A stretch of 8,749 nucleotides of DNA from an uncultured Clostridia bacterium (GTDB lineage: Bacteria > Bacillota > Clostridia > Christensenellales > UBA1242), in contig CANRGF010000034.1 of the NCBI GenBank assembly GCA_947630075.1, positions 1 through 8,749 of the forward strand, in the 5' to 3' direction. Each line of letters begins with the position of its first letter. Within the stretch, counting starts at the first letter, position 1. Positions 1 through 6,831 of the stretch are shown here, in pieces. The translations under genes were made by a program, and so were the position numbers. The notes under the pieces are model-generated. The model saw nothing but the letters and a program-made list of their open reading frames with translations, searched no databases and was not told where the DNA came from.

Positions 1-304
1 CGCTCGACCTACCCACAAGCCACATCAAATTTCGTTTGTTGTTTGTGAGTTCTCTGTGGAAGCCTTCCCCCTTCATTTTTAGCGAAACGCAATAAACCGG
101 GCTGCCTTTTTTATCTGACTTAAACAATTCAATATAATTGTCATAACTAAGATTGGTCATAATTTTTTCAAGTTCGTCAGGATAAATCACATATCTATCT
201 GCGGCGTGCGAAATAATTTCGCGCGGGGAAATCAGGCAAGACTTTTTGTCTTGACATTTTTGATAAACATATTCCATCACATATTTTTCTTTAAATGTTA
301 ACAT
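1..304 (-). CDS. Small winged-helix-like protein, partial (runs off left edge)
   Basis: An open frame reads leftwards from ATG at 304-302 for 101 codons and is still open at base 1, so the C-terminus is missing. The start is supported by an AGGAAG Shine-Dalgarno at 313-308. It lies only 9 bases after the stop of the upstream gene (314-682), so the two are almost certainly co-transcribed and probably translationally coupled. The visible protein begins MLTFKEKYVMEYVYQKC. It has an alpha-helical N-terminal part with an LISPREIISH segment, then a helix ELEKIMTNL, then a short beta-like stretch PVYCVSLKMKGEGF, the order expected of a winged helix-turn-helix. It aligns by eye with the N-terminal domain of the neighbouring gene, which suggests an old tandem duplication. 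I cannot name a function. A C-terminal membrane segment like that of its neighbour is possible, but it would lie outside the window. Confidence 0.75.
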   Translation of the reverse strand, partial: MLTFKEKYVMEYVYQKCQDKKSCLISPREIISHAADRYVIYPDELEKIMTNLSYDNYIELFKSDKKGSPVYCVSLKMKGEGFHRELTNNKRNLMWLVGRSS

Positions 305-313
305 CTTCTTCCT

Positions 314-682
314 CTAAATTGGCAAATAAGCAAAAATTATTAAGGCGAGCATTGTCCCAATAAAAGACGCAATCATCGCGAAAACGAAATTTAAAATTTC
401 TTTGTTGTTTTTCTTTGGCTTTGGCTTGCTGCCTTCCTGCTCCAAACTTATGCGTGCTTTGGGCGTGAGAGAGTAGCAATAAGTGTTGTCCTCACAAAAC
501 TTGATGTTGAGATATTCCTGCTTTTCCAAAAATTCAATAATTTGTTTTATGCCGTCCGCATCATATTGAGATTTTGGAGTTAGGTTTGATAAAACATCTT
601 CGGCTGTAATCACCTTATAAGCAGTGCCTTCACTCAACTTATTCAGTGCTTTTAAAACGGCATAAGATTTTTTGTCCAACAT
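314..682 (-). CDS. Membrane-tethered winged-helix-like protein, unknown function
   Basis: A 122-residue protein, starting at ATG 682-680 behind a GGGAGTG Shine-Dalgarno and ending in TAG. Residues 1 to about 82 look like a winged-helix fold: a first helix (YAVLKALNKLSEG), a second element beginning ITAEDVLSNL, a third helix IKQIIEFLEKQEYLNI, and a wing-like strand TYCYSLTPKARISLEQ. The pattern 'helix, EYL, strand, LTPKG-like turn' is common in small DNA-binding wHTH domains. A Lys/Pro-rich linker follows (residues 84-94). A single hydrophobic segment at about 98-120 then ends the protein, so the N-terminal domain should face the cytoplasm and be tethered to the membrane. It is the first gene of a two-gene unit with the partial gene at 1-304. 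DNA binding is inferred from apparent fold only; protein-protein contact through the wHTH is equally possible. Confidence 0.8.
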   Translation of the reverse strand: MLDKKSYAVLKALNKLSEGTAYKVITAEDVLSNLTPKSQYDADGIKQIIEFLEKQEYLNIKFCEDNTYCYSLTPKARISLEQEGSKPKPKKNNKEILNFVFAMIASFIGTMLALIIFAYLPI

Positions 683-694
683 ATATTCACTCCC

Positions 695-723
695 ATTATA
701 TCACTTTCCAATATTTTTTGCAA
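695..723 (-). promoter_or_regulatory. Sigma-A-type promoter for the winged-helix gene pair
   Basis: On the minus strand a perfect TATAAT (700-695) is preceded by TGA, giving an extended -10 element. A TTGCAA -35 (723-718; 4 of 6 consensus) sits 17 bases upstream. It lies 13-41 bases before the ATG at 682. The position after pepF's probable terminator fits an independent transcription unit. Confidence 0.65.
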
Positions 724-769
724 TCTTTTAATTATTATTTAGAAAGAATAGTTTAAAATAATTTTTCTA

Positions 770-821
770 AAAATTTTTAAAAATTCTGCAAAAAACGCAC
801 AAATTTTCAACTTTTTAGCAG
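770..821 (-). terminator. Probable intrinsic terminator of pepF, overlapping its stop codon
   Basis: Read on the minus strand, bases 821-812 (CTGCTAAAAA) pair with 795-786 (TTTTTTGCAG). This gives a 10-bp stem with one T-T mismatch and a 16-base loop. AATTTTTAAAAATTTTT follows. The TAA stop of pepF (817-815) is inside the 5' arm. The stem is A/T-rich and the T tract is interrupted, so strength is uncertain. Confidence 0.4.
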
Positions 822-2575
822 TTTTTATATTCTTTTAACTTTTCTTTTAAGAAATTAAAGGCAGTTTCATAAGGCTCGTCAGTGGTCAAATCAATGCCAA
901 TATATTTCAAAATTTCCATAAAACTTTTGCTTGAACCATTCTTTAAAAATTCAATATATTTTTTATAATAATTTTTATCCGTCAAAAGTTTTGCCACAAT
1001 GCTAATCGCAGTTATCATGCCTGTGGAATAAGAATAAACATAATAATTTTGATAGAAGTGCGGAATTCTTGACCAGCCATATCTATCGCACTCTGGAATA
1101 ACGCAACTCTTTCCATAATATTTTTTCAGCAATTCAAAGAACTTGTTGTTTAAGTCCTCATAAGTTATAGGCGTTTCGTTATCTACATTAGTGTGAGCGA
1201 AGAGTTCAAACTCTGCAAACAAGGTTTGAGTGAAAATTGTGCCACGGCATAGGTCAAATAGTTGTTGCAAATAATATTCCTTTTGATTTTTTGGGCAGTG
1301 GCTAATCATATAATTGATGAGCAAAATTTCATTTACTGTGCTCGCAATTTCTGCAAGGGGGATAACCACGCCGCATTTTTCTCTTGGTTGAGATGAAAGA
1401 ATATAAACACTATTAATGCAGTGTCCCATTTCGTGTGCCAGGGTGGACATGCTATCATAATTATTTTTCCAATTCATCAAAATTATAGGTTTGCAGCCGT
1501 ATGAAGAGTTGGAATATCCGCCCGTGCTTTTGTTTTTGTTTGGCATATAATCAATCGATTTGTCGTTAAACTTAATCTTCACATTTTTGATATATTCATC
1601 GCCTAATGGAGCAAGGGCATTAATTATTGTGGCTTGCGCTTTTTCGATGCTCACTTTTCCGCTAATCTTTTTATCTTCATTCAAATCATATATTGCAAAA
1701 TCTTTCAATCCACTTTTTTTAGCACGAATTTTCACATATTCTTGCAAAATTTTGATGTTTTTTGTAACTTTCAAAATATTTTTATCAAAAACCGCCTTTG
1801 GCACATCGTCTTCAATTAGCGCAGCCTCTAATTGAGAATTAAAGTTTTTTAACTTGCTGATGTTGAAATCGCTTGTCATATCGCCAAGCAAAAGGGCAGC
1901 AAAAGTTTTATTAAATCTCTTAAATCCGTTTTTGAGTGAATAATATGCGTTTTTTCTTAATTCTCTATCTGTGCTGATAAGGCAATCTTCACAACTAGAA
2001 TTGTCAATTTTGTGCGCCTTGCCTTTGCTATCCAGCGCATCATCAAAATAAATTTCACTATGATTGATAATATCATAAATTTCTGCATTTTGATTGAGTG
2101 ATTTGTTTAGTTTTGCAAATATTTCATTAGTTTTTTCGTCTAGTTTGTGTGGCTTCATTTTAATGATGTCCTTAAAGAAATTGTCAAACTCACTAAACTT
2201 CTTGTCATTAATAATTTCCAAAAGATATTTGTCTGGCAAATCATAAAGTTGAGGACCGATAAAAGAAGTGCTGGCAGATAATTTTGCAAGCGCGTTGTTA
2301 AGCCTGGTGTTTAATTTAATAATTCGCGTGTTGCTGTTGTCCACACTATAAGTGTTGAAAACATAATAAACAAGCTTGTCAATTTCAATTTCTTCCTTTC
2401 TATATTTATATAAAACTTCATAAAGTTTGTTTTTGTCTGCAAGTTTTCCGCTATAACTTGGCATAACCTTTGTTAATTTTTCGATGTAAGAAAACACCTT
2501 TTCAATCTCTTCGTCCGTTTTAAATAACTCTAAATCCCATTTATATTTTTCTTCGATTTGGTCGCGATTTTTCAT
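815..2575 (-). CDS. pepF: Oligoendopeptidase F, M3-family zinc metallopeptidase
   Basis: A 586-residue cytoplasmic peptidase with no signal peptide, close to the usual ~600 residues for PepF. Family members cleave short peptides, typically about 7-17 residues, and take part in peptide recycling and nutrition. The zinc site is intact: HEMGH at residues 381-385 supplies two histidine ligands and the catalytic glutamate E382. The third ligand is E409 in the sequence AEIASTVNE, 24 residues after the second histidine, matching the thimet oligopeptidase spacing. Residues 506-520 (HFYQNYYVYSYSTGM) match the tyrosine-rich substrate-binding strand of the M3B group. The N-terminal ~200 residues are the family's mostly helical lobe. 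The ATG start has an ideal GGAGG ribosome site 5 bases upstream and its own promoter. The gene is divergent from the small membrane protein at 2713. No truncation is seen. Confidence 0.95.
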   Translation of the reverse strand: MKNRDQIEEKYKWDLELFKTDEEIEKVFSYIEKLTKVMPSYSGKLADKNKLYEVLYKYRKEEIEIDKLVYYVFNTYSVDNSNTRIIKLNTRLNNALAKLSASTSFIGPQLYDLPDKYLLEIINDKKFSEFDNFFKDIIKMKPHKLDEKTNEIFAKLNKSLNQNAEIYDIINHSEIYFDDALDSKGKAHKIDNSSCEDCLISTDRELRKNAYYSLKNGFKRFNKTFAALLLGDMTSDFNISKLKNFNSQLEAALIEDDVPKAVFDKNILKVTKNIKILQEYVKIRAKKSGLKDFAIYDLNEDKKISGKVSIEKAQATIINALAPLGDEYIKNVKIKFNDKSIDYMPNKNKSTGGYSNSSYGCKPIILMNWKNNYDSMSTLAHEMGHCINSVYILSSQPREKCGVVIPLAEIASTVNEILLINYMISHCPKNQKEYYLQQLFDLCRGTIFTQTLFAEFELFAHTNVDNETPITYEDLNNKFFELLKKYYGKSCVIPECDRYGWSRIPHFYQNYYVYSYSTGMITAISIVAKLLTDKNYYKKYIEFLKNGSSKSFMEILKYIGIDLTTDEPYETAFNFLKEKLKEYKNC

Positions 2576-2591
2576 ATTTCCTCCAAAAATA

Positions 2592-2620
2592 AGTTTAAAA
2601 TTCTATCAATATTTTGTCAA
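2592..2620 (-). promoter_or_regulatory. Sigma-A-type promoter of pepF
   Basis: On the minus strand a perfect TTGACA -35 (2620-2615) is followed after 17 bases by TAAACT (2597-2592; 4 of 6). It ends 16 bases before the pepF start. A/T tracts upstream (about 2636-2655) could act as an UP element shared with the divergent promoter. Confidence 0.6.
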
Positions 2621-2664
2621 GCAAAACATAGTTCGTTAAATTTTAAAAATTTTGCAGTAAAATG

Positions 2665-2693
2665 TTGACAAGTTGGCAGTTTTTGTATAAAAT
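2665..2693 (+). promoter_or_regulatory. Sigma-A-type promoter of the 145-residue membrane protein
   Basis: Perfect TTGACA (2665-2670), 17-base spacer, then TAAAAT (2688-2693; 5 of 6). It is back to back with the pepF promoter, the two -35 boxes being 44 bases apart. The element lies downstream of an in-frame ATG at 2662, which excludes that codon as the start for a transcript beginning here. Confidence 0.65.
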
Positions 2694-2699
2694 CATAAT

Positions 2700-2706
2700 A
2701 GAGAGG
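2700..2706 (+). promoter_or_regulatory. Ribosome binding site that fixes the start at 2713
   Basis: AGAGAGG ends 6 bases before ATG 2713-2715. No comparable purine run precedes the upstream in-frame ATG at 2662, so 2713 is the preferred start. Confidence 0.6.
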
Positions 2707-2712
2707 TTATTT

Positions 2713-3150
2713 ATGATTAGAAAGATTCTTTTATTGTTGTGTGTAGCTTTCGTTGTGGTTGCTTACGGCTATCCTTGCTTAATTATCCCATTTGGCTCTT
2801 ATGAAAACAAAACCACCATTGCGGACATCACCACAGAAACATCTTATTCATTCAAATTCAACGGAAAAGTTAAGGTTGTAGTGGAAGTTTACGGCAAAGA
2901 TAAAAAAGGCGAGGCACTAAAAACCGAGTCCGAGCTTTACTATAAGCTTAAAGGCAACAAAATCATCATCAGCGAAGATAAAGAATTTAGTGAAGATGTT
3001 GAGGGAGGGGACACAGTCGTTTATATCTCTTCAATCTATAGGGTGAACGATTTGTTAGACTACTTCAATGTTTACGCTTGCGCAATCACGATCGGCGTTG
3101 GCATTGTGGCTGCTGCACTAATTCTCACAATCCCAAGGAAGAGAGCGTAA
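2713..3150 (+). CDS. Small double-membrane-anchored protein, unknown function
   Basis: A 145-residue protein, taking the start with a ribosome site and a promoter in front of it; an in-frame ATG 51 bases earlier lies inside the promoter region. Residues 5-27 form a strong hydrophobic segment after a basic MIRK start. Residues 28-118 are polar, rich in alternating beta-type patterns (KVKVVVEVYG, ELYYKLKGNKIII) and free of cysteine. Residues 121-140 form a second membrane segment, followed by a basic PRKRA tail. By the positive-inside rule both termini face the cytoplasm and the ~90-residue beta-rich domain faces outside. There is no lipobox around C22 and no clear signal peptidase site. It is monocistronic: its own promoter in front and a strong terminator behind. 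I do not recognise the family. Confidence 0.8.
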   Translation: MIRKILLLLCVAFVVVAYGYPCLIIPFGSYENKTTIADITTETSYSFKFNGKVKVVVEVYGKDKKGEALKTESELYYKLKGNKIIISEDKEFSEDVEGGDTVVYISSIYRVNDLLDYFNVYACAITIGVGIVAAALILTIPRKRA

Positions 3151-3172
3151 AAGTGGCTTTGCCACTTTTTTT
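3149..3172 (+). terminator. Strong intrinsic terminator
   Basis: A perfect 9-bp stem (AAAAGTGGC, 3149-3157, pairing with GCCACTTTT, 3161-3169) with a TTT loop runs into a T tract to 3172. The stem starts within the TAA stop of the preceding gene, so stop codon and terminator are fused. It isolates that gene from uvrA. Confidence 0.9.
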
Positions 3173-3204
3173 CTTGCCCTAATTATTTTTTTGTTTTTTA
3201 TTAG

Positions 3205-3233
3205 TTGAAAAATAATGTTTTGTATGTTATAAT
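3205..3233 (+). promoter_or_regulatory. Sigma-A-type promoter of uvrA
   Basis: TTGAAA (3205-3210; 5 of 6), a 17-base spacer, and a perfect TATAAT (3228-3233) preceded by TGT, giving an extended -10. The expected transcription start is about 3240, leaving a leader of about 40 bases. This is one of the strongest promoter matches in the window. I found no Gram-positive LexA box (GAAC-N4-GTTC type) near it. Confidence 0.8.
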
Positions 3234-3234
3234 A

Positions 3235-3250
3235 AAAGTTAATAAACTTT
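3235..3250 (+). other. Inverted repeat at the uvrA transcription start
   Basis: AAAGTT-AATA-AACTTT is a perfect 6-bp inverted repeat with a 4-base centre. It begins two bases after the -10 box and covers the expected +1. The position suits a repressor operator, but an A/T-rich dyad of this length can arise by chance. Confidence 0.3.
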
Positions 3251-3278
3251 AAAAACATGGGTATAATTAGGAGATAAA

Positions 3279-6152
3279 ATGCTTGAAAATATTGTGATTA
3301 GAGGGGCAAAGGAAAACAATTTAAAAAATATCGACCTAACCCTTCCTAAAAATAAATTAATAGTGTTTTCTGGTGTGAGTGGTTGCGGCAAGTCCACTCT
3401 CGCTTTCGACACAATTTTTGCCGAAGGCCAAAGGCGTTATATGGAGAGCCTATCAAGTTATGCCCGCCAATTTTTAGGCCAAATGACAAAGCCTGACGTG
3501 GAGAGCATAGACGGGCTTAGCCCCGCCATTTCAATCGACCAAAAGAGCACCAACAATAACCCGCGCTCCACGGTTGGCACAATCACCGAAATTTATGATT
3601 ACATCAGGTTGCTTTTTGCTCGCGTGGGCAAGCCTTTTTGCCCAAAATGCGGCAAGCCAATAACTGTGCAGACGCTAGACCAGATTGTGGATAGGGTGAT
3701 GGAGGCGGAGGACGGCTCCAAAATGCTCATTATGGCACCAATTATACGCGCGCAAAAGGGTAGCCACGAGAAAACCATCGAGGGCTTGAGAAAGGACGGC
3801 TATGTGCGCGTTATGGTGGATAAAACGCTCTATTCTCTTGATGACAACATTTCGCTAGATAAAAACAAACGCCACGATATATATGTGGTGGTGGATAGAG
3901 TGGTGAAAAAGGCAGATAGCGCACCTAGGCTCACTGATTCAATCAACAAATGCTTGCAAATGGCAGACGGCATCACAATTATCAACACAAATGGTGAAGA
4001 TAAATTATATAGCGTGAAATATAGTTGCGTTGATTGTGGCATTTCCATTCCAGACATTGAGCCAACACTTTTCAGTTTTAACAATCAAGCGGGTGCTTGC
4101 CCAAAGTGTGGCGGGTTAGGATATGTGGTGAAAATTGGCGAAAGTGCCATTGTGAAGAATGATAGATTGTCAATAAACGAGGGCGCATTAACCGTGATGG
4201 GCTTTAATATAGACGCCACAGGCATCACAAAAAAAGCGCTCAATAAACTTGCCAAACTTCATGGTTTCACGCTAGACACTCCATACTATAAAATCCCAAA
4301 AGAAGCGAGAAGCATATTGATTAATGGTGAGAGTGGCGACCCAGACAGAATCGCCACAAATCTTCACCAATATTTAGCTCAAAAAGACGCTCTCTTTATG
4401 GGCATAATTCCGGATTTGCTAAGGAGATTTCAAGAGAGCCAAAGCGAATATGTGAAAGAAGAGATCTACAAACTCATGAGTGAGGACACTTGCCCAGAGT
4501 GTAAAGGCAAAAGGTTAAATCCTAATGCTTTGTCCATAAAGGTGAATGATAAGAACATTGCAGAAGTTTGCGATATGTCAATCGTTAAAACTTATCAGTT
4601 TATATCCAATTTAAAACTAAGCAAAATGGATAAAACAATAGCCGAAAGCATAATTCATGAAATCCTTTCTCGATTAGGGTTTTTGGTTAATGTTGGCTTA
4701 AATTATCTCACACTTTCTAGGCGAGCAGGCACACTTTCAGGTGGTGAGAGCCAGCGCATTCGCCTTGCCACTCAAATTGGCAGCGGACTAAGCGGTGTGA
4801 TTTACATTCTCGATGAGCCAAGCATTGGTCTGCATCAGCGAGATAACGACAAATTGATAGAAACGCTTAAAAACTTGCGCGATTTGGGCAACACTCTCAT
4901 CGTGGTTGAGCATGATGAGGACACAATTCGTCAGGCGGATTATCTTGTGGATATCGGTCCACAAGCAGGCATTCATGGCGGTCAAATTGTGGCTCAGGGA
5001 ACCGTGCACGATTTGATTAATTGCAAAGATAGCATCACGGGCAAATTCCTGTCTGGTGAAATGCAAATTGAAGTGCCGGAAGAGCGCAGGCAAGTTAAAA
5101 ACGGCTTCATCCACCTAATCGGTTGCAAAGAGCATAACATTAATAATCTGGATATTGCCATTCCAAAGGGCGTGTTCACTTGCGTAACAGGTGTGAGTGG
5201 AAGTGGCAAATCCACTATGGTAAATGACATTTTCTATCGAGCCCTATTCAACAAAATTAATAGGCGAGAGCAAGATAAAAACTTAAAAGCAATTTTAGAC
5301 GCTGATGAAATTGACAAAGTTATTATGATAGACCAATCACCAATCGGTCGCACTCCGCGCTCAAACCCAGCCACATATTCCGGTCTTTTCACAGATATAA
5401 GGAAGCTTTTTGCATCCACTCCAAGCGCAAAAGAAAAAGGCTTTGACATGGGCGAATTTAGTTTTAATGTTGAAGGGGGAAGATGTGAAGCGTGCGCAGG
5501 CGATGGCGTTAAACGTTTGAGAATGTATTTCATGGCAGATGTGTTTGTGCCATGTGAAGTGTGCGGGGGCAAACGCTATTCTCGTGAAGTGCTAGATGTG
5601 AAATATAAGGGCAAATCGATTTACGATGTCCTAGAAATGACAATAGATGAGGCTTATGAGTTTTTCTCTTCTCTGCCTCAATTAAAGCGAAAATTGCAAA
5701 CCTTGGTTGATGTTGGTCTAGGCTATATCAAATTAGGTCAAAGTGCCACCACGCTTTCAGGTGGCGAGGCTCAGAGATTAAAACTTGCTAGCGAACTCAC
5801 CAAGCGTGATACGGGCAATACAGCCTACATTCTCGATGAGCCAACCACAGGGTTGCATAGTTATGATGTTAAAAAACTAGTTGGCATTTTGCAACGCTTG
5901 GTTGGCAAGGGCAACACAGTTGTTGTGATAGAGCACAATCTAGACGTGATTAAAACAGCGGACTATATTATAGATATGGGCCCAGAAGGTGGCGAAGAAG
6001 GTGGCAGAGTGATTGCCAGCGGAACGCCAGAAGAAGTGTGTCAGGTTGAAGGGAGCTACACAGCGCAATATCTAAAAAAATATTTAAGGCAAAATTTAGT
6101 GAATGTTGGCGAAAAAAAGCAAAAAAGGGGTAAAAATGCCAAAAAATGTTAA
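3279..6152 (+). CDS. uvrA: UvrABC excinuclease subunit A
   Basis: A 957-residue protein (Escherichia coli UvrA is 940), complete. UvrA dimers recognise bulky DNA damage and load UvrB in nucleotide excision repair. Both ABC ATPase modules are intact. Module 1 has Walker A GVSGCGKST (32-40), signature LSGGESQR (486-493) and Walker B ending LDEPSIGLH (511-519). Module 2 has Walker A GVSGSGKST (638-646), signature LSGGEAQR (826-833) and LDEPTTGLH (852-860). Zinc-type cysteine pairs are C250/C253 with C274/C277, and C736/C739 with C759/C762, at nearly the E. coli positions. Further pairs are C121/C124 and C405/C408. The UvrB-binding and insertion domains lie between Walker A1 and signature 1. The start has an AGGAGA ribosome site 4 bases upstream. 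uvrB is not adjacent, unlike the common Firmicutes uvrBA arrangement. The last 15 residues are a Lys-rich tail whose codons also hold the ribosome site of the next gene. Confidence 0.98.
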   Translation: MLENIVIRGAKENNLKNIDLTLPKNKLIVFSGVSGCGKSTLAFDTIFAEGQRRYMESLSSYARQFLGQMTKPDVESIDGLSPAISIDQKSTNNNPRSTVGTITEIYDYIRLLFARVGKPFCPKCGKPITVQTLDQIVDRVMEAEDGSKMLIMAPIIRAQKGSHEKTIEGLRKDGYVRVMVDKTLYSLDDNISLDKNKRHDIYVVVDRVVKKADSAPRLTDSINKCLQMADGITIINTNGEDKLYSVKYSCVDCGISIPDIEPTLFSFNNQAGACPKCGGLGYVVKIGESAIVKNDRLSINEGALTVMGFNIDATGITKKALNKLAKLHGFTLDTPYYKIPKEARSILINGESGDPDRIATNLHQYLAQKDALFMGIIPDLLRRFQESQSEYVKEEIYKLMSEDTCPECKGKRLNPNALSIKVNDKNIAEVCDMSIVKTYQFISNLKLSKMDKTIAESIIHEILSRLGFLVNVGLNYLTLSRRAGTLSGGESQRIRLATQIGSGLSGVIYILDEPSIGLHQRDNDKLIETLKNLRDLGNTLIVVEHDEDTIRQADYLVDIGPQAGIHGGQIVAQGTVHDLINCKDSITGKFLSGEMQIEVPEERRQVKNGFIHLIGCKEHNINNLDIAIPKGVFTCVTGVSGSGKSTMVNDIFYRALFNKINRREQDKNLKAILDADEIDKVIMIDQSPIGRTPRSNPATYSGLFTDIRKLFASTPSAKEKGFDMGEFSFNVEGGRCEACAGDGVKRLRMYFMADVFVPCEVCGGKRYSREVLDVKYKGKSIYDVLEMTIDEAYEFFSSLPQLKRKLQTLVDVGLGYIKLGQSATTLSGGEAQRLKLASELTKRDTGNTAYILDEPTTGLHSYDVKKLVGILQRLVGKGNTVVVIEHNLDVIKTADYIIDMGPEGGEEGGRVIASGTPEEVCQVEGSYTAQYLKKYLRQNLVNVGEKKQKRGKNAKKC
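6125..6130 (+). promoter_or_regulatory. Ribosome binding site inside the end of uvrA
   Basis: AAGGGG followed by T, 5 bases before ATG 6136-6138. It favours this start over the in-frame ATGs at 6103 and 6169, neither of which has a purine run at the right distance. It lies within uvrA codons, so translation of the two genes is probably linked. Confidence 0.55.
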
Positions 6153-6450
6153 AAAATCTTATCATTTTATGAGTTTAAGGTATGACGCCACTGCTGAAGA
6201 TGTGAAAATTAGGCAAAAGATTATGATAAAAATTGCCCGCGCAAAAGCATTTAGGACGGGCAAATCTTCAGCGCGCAAAGTGGCAGAAATTAGTGAGCAC
6301 GCAAACATAATTTTAGAGAGCATAGATAAAATCGGGCCACAGAAGTGCAATATCCATTTTGACACAACTCTAGACGATTTAGGCTCATTCCTTGCCTTCA
6401 CAATGGTGATGGTTGGCTTTGCAATCGTTTCATTTTGCATCATTTTATAG
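6136..6450 (+). CDS. Basic tail-anchored membrane protein, unknown, overlaps uvrA
   Basis: A 104-residue protein from the ATG with an AAGGGG ribosome site; it overlaps the uvrA 3' end by 17 bases in another frame. Residues 1-55 are helical and rich in Lys/Arg (IRQKIMIKIARAKAFRTGKSSARK). Residues 56-80 are mixed polar. The last ~20 residues (about 84-104, FLAFTMVMVGFAIVSFCIIL) are one hydrophobic segment ending at the stop codon, so the protein should be tail-anchored with its basic domain in the cytoplasm. No promoter or terminator lies between it and uvrA, so it should be on the uvrA transcript. It is convergent with the DUF4363 gene, the last 6 bases being shared. I do not recognise the family; a nucleic-acid contact by the basic part is only a guess. 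The continuous frame, ribosome site and coherent membrane tail support a real gene. Confidence 0.7.
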   Translation: MPKNVKKSYHFMSLRYDATAEDVKIRQKIMIKIARAKAFRTGKSSARKVAEISEHANIILESIDKIGPQKCNIHFDTTLDDLGSFLAFTMVMVGFAIVSFCIIL

Positions 6451-6831
6451 CAAGTTTAACCCAGAAATTCCAACCATTTCACTAAGTCCTTCCACATTAT
6501 ATTTCAACAGACGAGAGTAGGTGATTGCATCTTCCTGACTCTCGTTTTTTATAGACGCACATAAATACTGCAAATAGTCGCTCACAGGTTGCATATCCTT
6601 TCTTGAAATGGAAATTGCCAACACATCCATTTTGCTCGTCCAATAGTCATTAATTTCCAAGATTTTCTCTTGCAATTCACCGTCCGTTATTTCTCTCGTT
6701 TGCAGGCTTTCAAACACATAATTGCAGTCTGCTTCCATTTTGTTAAAAACTTTTTTTGAATAAACGCCGTCCCACACGCAAAGTGAGGTTACAATGGCAA
6801 AAATAATAAACATAGGAATAAAGGTCTTCAT
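6445..6831 (-). CDS. DUF4363 family protein
   Basis: A 128-residue protein with one N-terminal membrane anchor (about residues 4-20) followed by a helical domain outside the membrane. Features that fit DUF4363 are a central W64 within NDYWTSKMD, amphipathic helices through residues 50-110, and a short C-terminal segment ISGLNLL. DUF4363 genes usually sit next to DUF421 genes in Firmicutes, as here. The start overlaps the DUF421 stop by ATGA and has a perfect GGAGG ribosome site 4 bases upstream, within the last DUF421 codons, so the two are translationally coupled. The biochemical function is unknown; the pairing suggests it works with the DUF421 protein at the membrane. Its stop region overlaps the convergent gene's stop. 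Confidence 0.85.
   Translation of the reverse strand: MKTFIPMFIIFAIVTSLCVWDGVYSKKVFNKMEADCNYVFESLQTREITDGELQEKILEINDYWTSKMDVLAISISRKDMQPVSDYLQYLCASIKNESQEDAITYSRLLKYNVEGLSEMVGISGLNLL

Noticed and set aside
291..479. 62-codon minus-strand frame overlapping the two winged-helix genes
   Set aside because: It is in another frame of two well-supported adjacent genes, with low-complexity Lys/Gln-rich translation and no ribosome site.
740..769. A/T-rich imperfect hairpin downstream of pepF
   Set aside because: Six clean base pairs plus a wobble, no G/C core and no T tract on the minus strand; the hairpin at 786-821 is a better terminator candidate.
2662..2712. Upstream in-frame ATG giving a 162-residue version of the small membrane protein
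   Set aside because: The TTGACA-N17-TAAAAT promoter lies after this ATG, it has no ribosome site, and the 17 extra residues would precede an otherwise typical basic start of a membrane anchor.
3262..3267. Second TATAAT close to the uvrA start
   Set aside because: It would start transcription at about the start codon, overlaps the region just before the ribosome site and has no good -35; the 3205-3233 promoter is far better.
3830..5572. Several minus-strand open frames of 78-112 codons inside uvrA
   Set aside because: They lie opposite an intact conserved gene, have no coherent domains or ribosome sites, and reflect the codon composition of uvrA.
6421..6450. Possible terminator (TGCAA...TTGCA) at the end of the gene after uvrA
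   Set aside because: Only 5 bp of stem with a 10-base loop and a weak T-rich tail; not convincing.
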